Positions 25,075-33,573 are shown, numbered from the stretch's first letter. The stretch: 35,580 nt of DNA from an uncultured Saprospiraceae bacterium (GCA_937921555.1 CAKZUV010000365.1:1-35580), one strand, 5' to 3'. Numbers and translations are program-made. Notes: a model not told the origin generated them from the sequence alone.

Positions 25075-26850
25075 ATGTACAGAACACACAATTGCGGCGA
25101 ACTTAGAATGGACCAGGTTGGTCAAACCGTAACGCTCAGCGGATGGCTGCAGGCCAGCCGGGATTTTGGTGGCATGACCTTTATTGACTTGCGTGACCGT
25201 TACGGTATTACGCAGTTGGTTTTTAATATGGACGACGACGAAGCCCTCTGTCAGCAGGCACGAAAACTGGGCCGTGAGTTTGTTTTAAAAATATCAGGGT
25301 TGGTACGCGAACGGACCAATAAAAATCCTAACCGTCCTACCGGAAATATTGAAATAGAAGTCAAATCGCTAGAGATTTTAAACGCCGCCCAAACGCCGCC
25401 TTTTACCATCGAAGAAGATACGGATGGAGGAGAGGACCTGCGGATGAAATACCGCTACCTGGATTTGCGAAGAAAGAAAGTGCAGGACAATATTATTTTC
25501 AGAAGTGAACTGGCAATTGAGACCCGGAAATATCTGGCCGGAAAAGATTTTATTGAAGTGGAGACCCCCGTACTGATCAAAAGTACACCCGAAGGAGCCC
25601 GTGATTTTGTGGTACCCAGCCGGATGAACGGCGGACAGTTTTATGCGCTCCCCCAATCACCACAGACATTTAAACAGATTCTGATGGTAGCGGGATTTGA
25701 TAAATATTTTCAGATTGTAAAATGCTTTCGGGACGAGGACTTACGGGCAGACCGGCAGCCGGAATTCACACAAATTGACTGCGAAATGTCATTTGTAACG
25801 CAGGAGGACATTCTGAATACTTTTGAAGGGTTGACCAAACACTTGTTTAAGACCACCATCGGCGTAGAACTGGCGGATTTCCCCCGGATGTCTTACGACG
25901 AAGCGATGGAAAAATACGGTTCAGACAAACCTGATCTGCGGTTCGATATGGCCTTCACGGAGCTGAACGATGTGGCGCAGCAAAAAGGATTTTCCGTTTT
26001 TGACAACGCGGAACTGGTCGTCGGTATTTGTGCTGCCGGACAGGCCGAGGCTTATTCCAATAAAGATATTAAGGCGCTTACCGAATGGATGCAACAACCA
26101 CAGATCGGTGCAAAAGGGCTTGTGTACGTTAAGGTAAATCCTGACGGTACTTTCAAATCTTCGGTAGGTAAATTCTTCTCCGACGAAGACCTGAAGATCT
26201 GGGCTGACAAAATGAACGCAAAAGCGGGGGATTTACTGCTAATTCTTTCCGGAGAAACGGACAAGACCAGAAAACAACTCAATAATCTCCGACTGGAGAT
26301 GGGTCGCAGAATGGGCTTGATGAAGGAAGGCGACTTTAAGCCCTTGTGGGTTTTGGATTTTCCACTTCTGGAGTGGGACGAGGAGTCTGATCGTTTCCAC
26401 GCGATGCACCACCCGTTTACTTCACCCAAAAAAGAAGACGTGGACCGCATGATGGACGGCGATCATGAAACGATGAAATCCCTGAGAGCAGATGCCTACG
26501 ATTTAGTCATTAATGGTTCTGAAATTGGGGGTGGCTCAATTCGTATCCACGACCGGGCATTGCAGTCCCGCAATTTCGATCTATTAGGTTTTTCTAAAGA
26601 AGAAGCAGCAGACCAGTTTGGATTTTTATTGGGAGCCTTTGAGTACGGTGCCCCTCCACATGGAGGAATTGCCTTTGGCTTCGACCGTTTATGTGCGGTT
26701 TTGAAAGGACAGTCCTCCATCCGGGATTTCATTGCTTTCCCTAAGAATAATCAGGGGCGAGATATGATGATTGATGCGCCTTCCCATATTTCCGAAGAGC
26801 AACTGAAAGAACTGGCTATCCAGTTACGTAATGAACCTGTAAAAAGCTAA
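25075..26850 (+). CDS. aspS: Aspartyl-tRNA synthetase
   Basis: This 591-residue class II synthetase charges tRNA(Asp). The N-terminal OB anticodon-binding domain ([12 protein letters not shown]...[26 protein letters not shown]) is followed by the catalytic core. The core shows motif 1 ([23 protein letters not shown]), motif 2 ([18 protein letters not shown]) and motif 3 ([15 protein letters not shown]). Between motifs 2 and 3 lies the bacterial GAD insertion (about residues 280-420), so this is the bacterial type of about 590 residues. Whether it is discriminating or also charges tRNA(Asn) cannot be settled here. The start is ATG 25075. It is followed by a good terminator and is transcribed alone. 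Confidence 0.96.
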   Translation: MYRTHNCGELRMDQVGQTVTLSGWLQASRDFGGMTFIDLRDRYGITQLVFNMDDDEALCQQARKLGREFVLKISGLVRERTNKNPNRPTGNIEIEVKSLEILNAAQTPPFTIEEDTDGGEDLRMKYRYLDLRRKKVQDNIIFRSELAIETRKYLAGKDFIEVETPVLIKSTPEGARDFVVPSRMNGGQFYALPQSPQTFKQILMVAGFDKYFQIVKCFRDEDLRADRQPEFTQIDCEMSFVTQEDILNTFEGLTKHLFKTTIGVELADFPRMSYDEAMEKYGSDKPDLRFDMAFTELNDVAQQKGFSVFDNAELVVGICAAGQAEAYSNKDIKALTEWMQQPQIGAKGLVYVKVNPDGTFKSSVGKFFSDEDLKIWADKMNAKAGDLLLILSGETDKTRKQLNNLRLEMGRRMGLMKEGDFKPLWVLDFPLLEWDEESDRFHAMHHPFTSPKKEDVDRMMDGDHETMKSLRADAYDLVINGSEIGGGSIRIHDRALQSRNFDLLGFSKEEAADQFGFLLGAFEYGAPPHGGIAFGFDRLCAVLKGQSSIRDFIAFPKNNQGRDMMIDAPSHISEEQLKELAIQLRNEPVKS

Positions 26851-26877
26851 TTTCCCCTAAAAATATACAAACAGAAT

Positions 26878-26915
26878 AACGGAATAAGGCAACTACCGCT
26901 TTATTCCGTTTTTAT
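26878..26915 (+). terminator. Terminator of aspS
   Basis: AACGGAATAA (26878-26887) pairs perfectly with TTATTCCGTT (26901-26910) and is followed by TTTATTTTT. It lies 28 bases past the aspS stop. Confidence 0.88.
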
Positions 26916-26980
26916 TTTTGACTTCCTACCATGTTTAGGGTAATTTTCTCCAAGTACTTTCAAATAACCAAAGATTCCCC

Positions 26981-26988
26981 TACCTTTG
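26981..26988 (+). promoter_or_regulatory. Probable promoter of the curli locus
   Basis: TACCTTTG is a full match to TAnnTTTG. Nineteen or so bases upstream is TTTC in place of TTTG. A start near 26995 would leave an untranslated leader of about 295 bases before the first curlin gene, which is long for this genome. Confidence 0.5.
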
Positions 26989-27048
26989 TGTTGATTGGAA
27001 ACTTAAAGTAACCTGTCATCCCTCATACCCTCAATAAAGCATTCCAAA

Positions 27049-27088
27049 ACAAACAAACAATCTTCAATTAAAACGTTTGTTTGTTTGT
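27049..27088 (+). repeat. Inverted repeat of AAAC/GTTT units in the curli leader
   Basis: ACAAACAAACAA (27049-27060) and TTGTTTGTTTGT (27077-27088) are perfectly complementary across 16 bases. It lies downstream of the putative promoter and so would form a hairpin in the leader RNA. A second small hairpin, AGGCAT (27131-27136) with ATGCCT (27146-27151), follows. Either could be an RNA control element or a protein-binding dyad. The remainder of 26916-27289 shows no gene. Confidence 0.5.
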
Positions 27089-27289
27089 CTTTAATGTTAT
27101 TCACTATAATAATCATTTGTAACTGTACTTAGGCATCTTCCCCAAATGCCTGTTAGTAATTCAAGAGCTGAATATAGTTCCTGAATCTTTTTAGCAAAAA
27201 AGTCCTTTTGCACACAAACACCCTGCATTCAATTTTCAATCAGACAATTAATTAAAATATTTTTTTTAACCATTAAATTTTAGACACTC

Positions 27290-28132
27290 ATGAAAAAGAT
27301 TTTTCTTTCTTTATCTATCATGTTATCAGCAGGATTGCTATGTGCACAGAGCAACACTAGTAATCTTCAGCAACGTGGTGACGACAACAATGCAGGTATC
27401 ACTCAGAGAGGAGCTACTAACGCAACTTTAGTTATTCAAAATGCGGACAACAACGTGGTTGATTTAAGCCAGGCAGGAACCAACAACGTTGGAGAAATTC
27501 AGTTGTCTGGTGGCAATAATGCCGTTAATCTTGCGCAAGTAGGAGATGCTAATAATGCTGTTAGCCTTATGGAAGATGGAGATAATGTATCTTCTATCTC
27601 TCAGGAAGGTAATCTGAATGCTACACGTCAGGAAGTTTCCGGAACTGGAAATGATCTTTCAGTAGCTCAGGAAGGTAACAGCAACCGTGCAATTCAGTTA
27701 CAGTCTGGTGCAGGAAACAACACCGCTTTTGTTCAGCAGGTAGGAGACAACAACCTTGCTACTCAGGAGCAGGCAGGTGAAAACAGTTCTATCTCTATTG
27801 ATCAATTAGGTAATAACAGTGCTGCGATCATTCAGCAGACAGGTGTTTCTAACAACATTTCTGCTATGCAGGAAGGAAACGGAAATACTATGAACGTTGC
27901 TCAAAACGGTAATAACAATTTCGCTGGTGCTGAAAACCAGGTATTACTGGATCAGTTCGGTGATAATAACAACATCCTTCTTTCTCAGGATGGTAACGAA
28001 AATGCCGCTGCGATCAGCCAGGAAGGTAATGCCAACGAAGCGATTAACACGCAGACTGGACAGACTAACAACAGTATTATTCTACAGGCAGGTAGCCGTA
28101 ACACTGCTACGGTTTCTCAATCTGAGAACTAA
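27290..28132 (+). CDS. CsgA-like major curlin (amyloid fibre subunit)
   Basis: This 280-residue secreted protein has a signal peptide ending SAGLLCAQ (about residue 20). The entire mature part is built of curlin half-repeats of the type (I/V)xQxGxxNxA, for example ISQEGNLNATRQE, VAQEGNSNRAIQL, FVQQVGDNNLATQ, LSQDGNENAAAISQ. I count roughly twenty half-repeats of about 11 residues, that is about ten beta-hairpin coils, against five in E. coli CsgA. The protein is acidic, rich in Gln/Asn/Gly, with no cysteine after the signal peptide. It would polymerise on the cell surface into amyloid fibres for adhesion and biofilm matrix. The assignment as major rather than minor subunit rests on length, repeat regularity and first position. 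Start is ATG with no Shine-Dalgarno. Confidence 0.9.
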   Translation: MKKIFLSLSIMLSAGLLCAQSNTSNLQQRGDDNNAGITQRGATNATLVIQNADNNVVDLSQAGTNNVGEIQLSGGNNAVNLAQVGDANNAVSLMEDGDNVSSISQEGNLNATRQEVSGTGNDLSVAQEGNSNRAIQLQSGAGNNTAFVQQVGDNNLATQEQAGENSSISIDQLGNNSAAIIQQTGVSNNISAMQEGNGNTMNVAQNGNNNFAGAENQVLLDQFGDNNNILLSQDGNENAAAISQEGNANEAINTQTGQTNNSIILQAGSRNTATVSQSEN

Positions 28133-28148
28133 AATATTGTTTTTCTTA

Positions 28149-28185
28149 AAAGATTCCGTCTCCCTGAGACGGAATCTTTACTTTT
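28149..28185 (+). terminator. Perfect hairpin terminator/attenuator between the two curlin genes
   Basis: AAAGATTCCGTCTC (28149-28162) pairs perfectly with GAGACGGAATCTTT (28166-28179) around CCT, followed by ACTTTTATT. It lies 16 bases past the csgA-like stop and 22 bases before the csgB-like ATG. The T-run is interrupted, so partial termination or 3'-end protection of the csgA mRNA is likely. Confidence 0.85.
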
Positions 28186-28201
28186 ATTCAATCAAACATA
28201 T

Positions 28202-28753
28202 ATGAAATTTTTCACAAAATTCTCTTTGATCGCTGCCTTTTTGTTTACGGCTGCTTTGGTCTTTGGTCAAACACCAGAAGATTTTTTGCAAGAGTCTTCT
28301 TTGCTCCTCGAAGAAGAAATTAACGCACAGAATGGTAATCAGACTATTATTCAGCAGGAGGGAAGAAGAAACGAAGCAGAGATTGTGCAAACACTGACGG
28401 ATAGCGAAAAAGCTAATATTGCGCAGTTATTACAGAGTGGAGATTTTAACCTTGCCATCATCCGGCAAGAAGGACAGAATAATAAGCTGGCACTCGTTCA
28501 GCGGGGTAGTAATAATTATTACGAACTGGACTTAATTGGTTCCAACAATAAAATAGGAATTGTTCAACAAGGAAATGAAAACCGTATTGTCCAAAAAATC
28601 GATCAGGTAGATAATCTTGATATTGAACTTATACAGATAGGAAACGACAACGAAATTATTCAGGTACTGGAGGGAAATGTTGAAAATAAGGAACTAAAAA
28701 TCATTCAGCAAGGCGACGGACTACGGTTACAAATAGAACAATCCAAAATTTAG
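28202..28753 (+). CDS. CsgB-like minor curlin / nucleator
   Basis: This 183-residue secreted protein has a signal peptide ending ALVFGQ (about residue 22). A non-repeat acidic segment (TPEDFLQESSLLLEEEINAQ) comes first. About six to seven degenerate curlin repeats follow (IIQQEGRRNEAEIVQ, IIRQEGQNNKLALVQRG, IGIVQQGNENRIVQ, LIQIGNDNEIIQV). The less regular repeats, more charged residues and a C-terminal repeat rich in charged residues (LKIIQQGDGLRLQIEQSKI) resemble CsgB, the surface nucleator, more than CsgA. It is separated from the larger curlin by a terminator-like hairpin and followed closely (51 bases) by the csgE-type gene. The role as nucleator is inferred from position and sequence style. 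Confidence 0.82.
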   Translation: MKFFTKFSLIAAFLFTAALVFGQTPEDFLQESSLLLEEEINAQNGNQTIIQQEGRRNEAEIVQTLTDSEKANIAQLLQSGDFNLAIIRQEGQNNKLALVQRGSNNYYELDLIGSNNKIGIVQQGNENRIVQKIDQVDNLDIELIQIGNDNEIIQVLEGNVENKELKIIQQGDGLRLQIEQSKI

Positions 28754-28804
28754 CGCTACTCCCCCTTGATTTTTTCCTAATTGTTGTTTATCATAGTCAG
28801 CGAT

Positions 28805-29752
28805 ATGAAAGGGGTATATTTAACTATCATTTTATTATTTTTTCTTCCGGCCATTACTTACGTGACGGCTCAAAGCGAGTCCGTTAATGTTACGGCCTGG
28901 ATTGAAGTCGTGGATTTGGCCAAAAGCCAGAAAATAGAGATCAGAGGAATGATCAAAAATGAATCAGATCAGGAAATTACGCTCTACCAGATAATGGAAC
29001 TGACCAAATCCGGAAATGCCGGGACCGCCAAACATCAGCAAAGTGGAAGTTTTACGGTCGATCCCAATCGAACAAAAATTCTTGGTCGCAGTAGTTTTTA
29101 CAAAAATAATGCGGATACTTATCAGGTAGTCTTTCAAATCCGAAACGACCTGGGCGTTATCTTTACCGATTCGTTGTATTATCCGCAACGACCAGCCGTA
29201 ACCAAAAAAGAAGTACCCGAAAAAGTGATCCCTCCTGTCACAGAAAAAACCGAAGATACCAAAATAGCCGCCACAAAGACAACGACAACCGCCCCTGCCA
29301 CCACTCCGCCACCTGTCAGCGAAAAACGATTACCTCCCGAGTTTGAAAAATTACTGACTCCTAAAAAGGATGACAAACCTATTGTCTCAACAAAAAAATC
29401 CAGTACTCCAGTACCCGTAGATGTATTGGAAATTGACGGTTTGATTATTGATGAAACCCGTTCAAAAATTGCACGGGATTTTTATGACCTTTTTTACAAA
29501 AAATGGATTCCACCCAACGGAGCAAAAAACTTTTCTATTTATATTCGGGAAGAGCCTTCCCGGGGACGGGGAGCGAGAGTCTCGCTGACACTGAACGAAG
29601 ATAGAATATTCCAAAATTTTGTTCCTCCACGTTACGATGCGCTCGAAAATGTGGTAAACTACGCGATCCGGGTCACCCGTGCCCGACTCAGTGCCAAAGC
29701 AAAAATTAATGATCAGCTAAAAGAAGAAGATCAGATGGGCAGCGGTATTTAA
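28805..29752 (+). CDS. csgE: Fused CsgH/CsgC-like chaperone and CsgE secretion factor
   Basis: This 315-residue protein has a signal peptide (about residues 1-23, ending YVTAQ). Residues ~25-125 form a beta-sandwich-like domain with YQIMELTKSGNAGTAKHQQSG and SFTVDPN, which matches the KSG...QSG pattern of CsgH, a periplasmic inhibitor of curlin aggregation. A Thr/Pro/Lys-rich linker (about 130-200) follows. Residues ~205-305 match CsgE: IDGLIIDETRSKIARDFYDLF, WIPPNGAKNFSIYIREEPSRGRGARVSLTL (broken here in two strands) and DRIFQNFVPPRYDALENVV. CsgE caps the CsgG channel and delivers curlins. The longer frame from TTG 28781 adds eight residues before the signal peptide, so ATG 28805 is preferred. 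Both halves are periplasmic, so a fusion makes sense. Confidence 0.85.
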   Translation: MKGVYLTIILLFFLPAITYVTAQSESVNVTAWIEVVDLAKSQKIEIRGMIKNESDQEITLYQIMELTKSGNAGTAKHQQSGSFTVDPNRTKILGRSSFYKNNADTYQVVFQIRNDLGVIFTDSLYYPQRPAVTKKEVPEKVIPPVTEKTEDTKIAATKTTTTAPATTPPPVSEKRLPPEFEKLLTPKKDDKPIVSTKKSSTPVPVDVLEIDGLIIDETRSKIARDFYDLFYKKWIPPNGAKNFSIYIREEPSRGRGARVSLTLNEDRIFQNFVPPRYDALENVVNYAIRVTRARLSAKAKINDQLKEEDQMGSGI

Positions 29753-29846
29753 ATGAAACTCCCCAAGGCAAGCCGTCGGGGTATCGCTCAACGCTAAACA
29801 CAGTTAGTCGGTAGATGAGTTAATCAGTCCCGCTAACGTGTTCATC

Positions 29847-29861
29847 CGAGGCAGAGCCTCG
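29847..29861. repeat. Perfect CGAGGC/GCCTCG hairpin between csgE and csgF
   Basis: CGAGGC (29847-29852), loop AGA, GCCTCG (29856-29861). There is no T-run immediately after it. It lies in the 164-base gap before csgF. It may be an mRNA processing or stability element, or part of a dispersed GC-rich repeat. Confidence 0.5.
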
Positions 29862-29916
29862 AAGAATTATTATTGATTAAAACACAACATTTACCAGAAT
29901 TGAAAATTATAACACC

Positions 29917-30345
29917 ATGAAAAATAATTTATTTAACATCACTTTTCTTGTTATCTGTTTCTCTTTTATAGGATCTTTTTGCACTGCGCAAGACCTCGTT
30001 TACAGACCCGTAAATCCTGCATTTGGAGGTGAAACCTTCAATTATCAGTGGTTGCTGAATTCCGCGCAAGTACAAAATCTGATCGAAGAACCAGAAGACG
30101 ATACTTTTTCCTTTAATCGTAACTCTTCGCTGGAAGATTTCGCCGAAAGCCTGAACCGTCAATTACTCAGTCAGATTTCCCGTCAGCTAGCCACCAGTCA
30201 ATTCGGCGAAGGTAACCTGGAAGAAGGATTTTACACGGTAGGTGATTTTCAGATTGAGGTTAATAATACCACGGAGGGTTTATCCATTACCATTCTGGAC
30301 ACCGCTTTGGGAGAACAAACACAAGTGATTATTCCTTTTTTCTAA
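29917..30345 (+). CDS. csgF: Curli assembly protein CsgF
   Basis: This 142-residue protein has a signal peptide ending GSFCTAQ (about residue 25). The mature N-terminus, DLVYRPVNPAFGGETFNYQWLLNSAQVQN, shown here as one conserved block, corresponds to the CsgG-plug region of E. coli CsgF (FRNPNFGGNP...LLNSAQAQN). The middle has SLEDFAESLNRQLLSQISRQL, matching the family helix, and the C-terminus (VGDFQIEVNNTTEGLSITILD) matches the beta-sheet domain. CsgF binds CsgG inside the outer membrane and exposes its tail to place CsgB on the surface. Length is close to the 138 residues of E. coli. Start is ATG. Confidence 0.93.
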   Translation: MKNNLFNITFLVICFSFIGSFCTAQDLVYRPVNPAFGGETFNYQWLLNSAQVQNLIEEPEDDTFSFNRNSSLEDFAESLNRQLLSQISRQLATSQFGEGNLEEGFYTVGDFQIEVNNTTEGLSITILDTALGEQTQVIIPFF

Positions 30346-30652
30346 AATCAATTCTAAAGTTATTATATAAAACTATTGAATCTTATTGATTTACTGTCTA
30401 TCTTGCAGGTTAAATATACTGTGCAATAGATTTATTGACATTTCAGAACGCTTTTATCATTATTCTTTCCAGGTCGGTAAGATAAGTTCGAAATAAGCTA
30501 TTCAGAATTTCAAGTAACTTAATGCACGGTAAACTAAGTGATTTAGTCAGTTCCCACCACGTTTAGATCAATTAAGGTTTTCCTATTTCGTATCAACAAT
30601 TTTTCAACAACAGATTCTTCTTTCCATAAGAAGACCACAACACGCATTACTA
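30346..30652 (+). promoter_or_regulatory. 307-base gap before csgG with a possible promoter
   Basis: No gene is seen. TTG (30376-30378), 20 bases, then TATCTTGC (30399-30406) is an imperfect version of the local promoter consensus. It could give csgG and the following lipoprotein gene a separate transcript with a leader of about 240 bases. I see no terminator behind csgF with a clear T-run. Confidence 0.3.
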
Positions 30653-32083
30653 ATGAAGGGAACGACTTCACTTATAAAAATGACGTTCAGCCTGTTGATC
30701 GTCGTTTTAGGGTCCGGCTGTAGTTTACTGCTGCACCAGCCTGTGGCTCCCACTAAAGCCCGGCTGGGAGAAGAGACTCAGTCTACTATTGACCTCAAAA
30801 ATCTTCCGGAGGCAAAAAGCCCCATCATCGTCGCTGTCTATAAGTTCCGGGATCAAACTGGTCAATACAAACCCAGCGAAAACGGAACCAGTTGGTCCAC
30901 TGCGGTGACACAGGGTGCAACCACGGTACTCATCAAAGCATTGGAAGACTCCAAATGGTTTATTCCTATCGAACGCGAAAACGTCAGTAATTTACTGAAT
31001 GAACGAAAAATTATCCGATCCAGTCGTGCACAGTACAACAGCGAAGGAGAGGCCACCAATCAAAATGATTTGCCTCCTTTATTGTACGCAGGTGTTATTC
31101 TGGAAGGTGGTATTATTTCTTACGATGCCAACGTAATTACCGGTGGCGCGGGTCTTCGTTATTTTGGTGCCGGCGCCTCGGGACAGTACCGGCAGGATCG
31201 GGTTACGGTGTATCTGCGGGCGGTGTCTACCAGTAACGGAAAGGTTTTGAAAACCGTTTACACTTCCAAAACTATTCTTTCTCAGGCGATGGATGCCGGA
31301 CTATTCCGTTTTGTACGTTTTGGCCGATTACTGGAAGCCGAGACCGGATTTACTTATAATGAACCATCTGAACTTGCGCTTACCGAAGCTATTGAAAAGG
31401 CAGTTATGAGTTTGATTATTGAGGGTGTAAAAGAAAAACTCTGGGATCTGAAAGAAGAGCGTAATGTAGTCTCTGATGCGTTTCTTCAGTATGACAGAGA
31501 AAAGAAACGGATTCCTCAAACGGATATTTTCAATAAGGTGCTGGACAATCGCCGCAAACAAATCGGCCTGAATATTTCCACCACCTCCCTGCAATACCGG
31601 GGGGATTATCCCAATCCAGCCGTAGCAACAGGTGTCGAAGCAGGTCTGCTTTTTTCTCCTGGTCCCAAGATTGGTCTGGCACTGAACTACGGAATAAGCT
31701 CCCTCGCTACCAAGGATTTTTTCCGCAAGGATGTGACCTACGCGGACCTCAATCTCGCCTATCGTTTTTCTCCCTATAATTTGCTGACGCCTTATGCGTA
31801 TGGTGGATTCGGTGTAATTACTGAAAACGAAACGGGACGATTTGATTTTTCTAATAGAAAATATCCCAAAATTAATGTTGGCGCCGGAATAGAATTTTTG
31901 ATTAATAATTCTATCGGTCTGAAAACTTCTATGGATTATAATGTTTTGCTGAGCGATACTTTCGATGCCGTGGAACAGGGCCGATATAATGATCACTACT
32001 GGCGGGCCAACATCGGATTTAACTTTTATTTTGGTCGGGAAATCAGAGCCGAACGAAAATTTAAATATTCTAAAAAGAAATAA
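30653..32083 (+). CDS. csgG: Curli secretion channel CsgG with C-terminal outer-membrane beta-barrel-like extension
   Basis: This 476-residue lipoprotein has lipobox LGSGC with Cys23. Residues ~55-275 match CsgG: IIVAVYKFRDQTGQYKP, ALEDSKWFIPIERENVSNLLNERKIIR, AGVILEGGIISYD and the membrane-hairpin segments around GAGLRYFGAGASGQYRQDRVTVYLRA and VLKTVYTSKTILSQ (each quoted only in part). CsgG forms a nonameric pore in the outer membrane. E. coli CsgG is 277 residues; here about 180 more follow. They contain alternating hydrophobic strands (IGLALNYGIS, YADLNLAYRF, PYAYGGFGVI, INVGAGIEFL, YWRANIGFNFYFG) ending near a C-terminal aromatic strand, typical of an 8-stranded OmpA-like barrel domain. 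The gene is followed after 2 bases by the propeller lipoprotein gene. Start is ATG. Confidence 0.92.
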   Translation: MKGTTSLIKMTFSLLIVVLGSGCSLLLHQPVAPTKARLGEETQSTIDLKNLPEAKSPIIVAVYKFRDQTGQYKPSENGTSWSTAVTQGATTVLIKALEDSKWFIPIERENVSNLLNERKIIRSSRAQYNSEGEATNQNDLPPLLYAGVILEGGIISYDANVITGGAGLRYFGAGASGQYRQDRVTVYLRAVSTSNGKVLKTVYTSKTILSQAMDAGLFRFVRFGRLLEAETGFTYNEPSELALTEAIEKAVMSLIIEGVKEKLWDLKEERNVVSDAFLQYDREKKRIPQTDIFNKVLDNRRKQIGLNISTTSLQYRGDYPNPAVATGVEAGLLFSPGPKIGLALNYGISSLATKDFFRKDVTYADLNLAYRFSPYNLLTPYAYGGFGVITENETGRFDFSNRKYPKINVGAGIEFLINNSIGLKTSMDYNVLLSDTFDAVEQGRYNDHYWRANIGFNFYFGREIRAERKFKYSKKK

Positions 32084-32085
32084 AA

Positions 32086-33573
32086 ATGACTGCTAAATAT
32101 ATAACAATCGTTTTTCTACTCGGACTAATTCTTACCACTGGTTGTAACGAAGATACCATTCAACCTCAGCTATTTGGTAGTATCGAAGGGCAGGTATTAC
32201 GCAAAGATGATCTCACGCCACTCAATAATGTAGCCATCAGTACGACGCCAACTTCCAGCTCTGTCATTACGGATGCTGCCGGAAATTTTATGTTGGAAAA
32301 TGTACCCGTTGGTACCTATTCAATCCGGGCAGAGAAAGAAGATTTTGTCACAAAACTTGAAGGCGTTACCGTGACCGGAAATAATATAGGGGAAATAGTC
32401 ATCAGAATGAACAGAGATACTTCTATTAGCATACCTCCAACTACTCCGCAGGTTATTTCGCCGCTGGATGGCGCTCAGGATCAGCCGACGAGTATTCGTC
32501 TGGAATGGATTTCCGTCGATGAAGACGAAGAGGATGTGTTGCTTTACGACGTATATTTATACGAAGATCAGCAGTCCGACCCGATTCTGACCGTAATGGA
32601 TATTTCGGATAATTTTTTAGAAGTTGCTGATTTACAATTTGGCAGAAATTATTATTGGCAGGTAAGTGCTAAAGATGGACGTACTGCTCCGGTCTTTAGT
32701 ATGCTCTGGCGATTTAATACAGAAACATTTCCCGATTATCGTTTTCTGTTTGCGCGGGAGATTAACGGAAAATATGATATCTATTCGGCGAACGAAGAGG
32801 GCGATGAAATTCAGCTGACCGATAATAACGGTAGCAACTGGCGTCCCATCATGAGTCCCAATCGCGATAAGATCGCCTTTATTTCCAACCTGGGAATTGA
32901 TTTGCACATTTATACCATGAACCGCGATGGCTCCGACGTTACGCAGGTAACCAGTCTCCCAATCAGCGGACTGAACAGTTTTGAGCTGGATTTCAGCTGG
33001 TCACCCGATGGTACCCAAATACTTTATATGAGAAATTCTATATTGAATGTCATCAATGTTGACGGTACGGGATTGAGCGTAATTACAGAAGCGCCTCCGG
33101 GTACCACTTTTGTGGAATGTGACTGGGTCGGCCCCGGCAATAAAATTTTGGTACGTACGCTGGGCAACGCGCCGTATGCTTCTAATATCTGGTTACTGGA
33201 AGCCAATGGTGCTTTCGTTGAAACCGTTATTCCCGATTTGCCGGGTAGTACCGGAGGTGGTGTTTTTTCGATTGCTGGTACTAAAGTCCTTTATACTCAG
33301 GATATTTCCGGTTTCAATTCTATTACGGGCAGACAGTTGAATGCCCGTATTTTTCAGGTGGATATTAATTCCGGTGTACGCGTGGATTTATCTTTTGAAA
33401 AAGTAGATGGAACCAATGACCTGGACGCCCGGTATTCGCCGGATGGTGCCAAAATAATTTTCACCAATACCAATAATGACGGAATTTCTCAAAAAGATAT
33501 TTACATCATGGATCTGGACGGAGATAACCGGACGCTGCTTTTTGAGAATGCCGAAATGCCCGAATGGAAATAA
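32086..33573 (+). CDS. Lipoprotein with carboxypeptidase-regulatory-like, Fn3-like and TolB-like propeller domains
   Basis: This 495-residue protein has lipobox LTTGC with Cys20. Domains in order are: a CarboxypepD_reg-like beta-sandwich (GSIEGQVLRKDDLTPLNNVAIS...GNFMLENVPVGTYSIRAEKE, about 30-105); a fibronectin-III-like segment with VISPLDGAQDQP and YYWQVSAKDG (about 118-210); and a PD40/TolB-type beta-propeller (about 215-495) with repeated SPNRDKIAF, SWSPDGTQILYM and YSPDGAKIIFTN followed by IYIMDLDGDN. It is anchored in a membrane, probably the outer one, and lacks catalytic motifs. With only 2 bases between it and csgG, co-translation is likely, so it is a candidate curli accessory. Such propellers often bind protein or glycan partners. 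The exact function is unknown. Confidence 0.82.
   Translation: MTAKYITIVFLLGLILTTGCNEDTIQPQLFGSIEGQVLRKDDLTPLNNVAISTTPTSSSVITDAAGNFMLENVPVGTYSIRAEKEDFVTKLEGVTVTGNNIGEIVIRMNRDTSISIPPTTPQVISPLDGAQDQPTSIRLEWISVDEDEEDVLLYDVYLYEDQQSDPILTVMDISDNFLEVADLQFGRNYYWQVSAKDGRTAPVFSMLWRFNTETFPDYRFLFAREINGKYDIYSANEEGDEIQLTDNNGSNWRPIMSPNRDKIAFISNLGIDLHIYTMNRDGSDVTQVTSLPISGLNSFELDFSWSPDGTQILYMRNSILNVINVDGTGLSVITEAPPGTTFVECDWVGPGNKILVRTLGNAPYASNIWLLEANGAFVETVIPDLPGSTGGGVFSIAGTKVLYTQDISGFNSITGRQLNARIFQVDINSGVRVDLSFEKVDGTNDLDARYSPDGAKIIFTNTNNDGISQKDIYIMDLDGDNRTLLFENAEMPEWK

Noticed and set aside
24936-25091. 52-residue N-terminal extension of the SLC12-like transporter
   Set aside because: It overlaps the aspS start and its promoter element, and precedes the natural MSQYIKKFG start.
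27350-28130. Regular short repeats that could suggest a CRISPR array
   Set aside because: The repeats are in-frame and degenerate at DNA level, encoding curlin units; there are no unique spacers or constant repeats and no cas genes.
29760-29790. CCCC...GGGG inverted repeat with GCCGTC in the csgE-csgF gap, considered as a transposon remnant
   Set aside because: The arms are only 4 bases and I see no transposase, target duplication or second copy in the window.
31328-31996. 222-codon open frame on the minus strand
   Set aside because: It is antisense to csgG, whose motifs are unmistakable.
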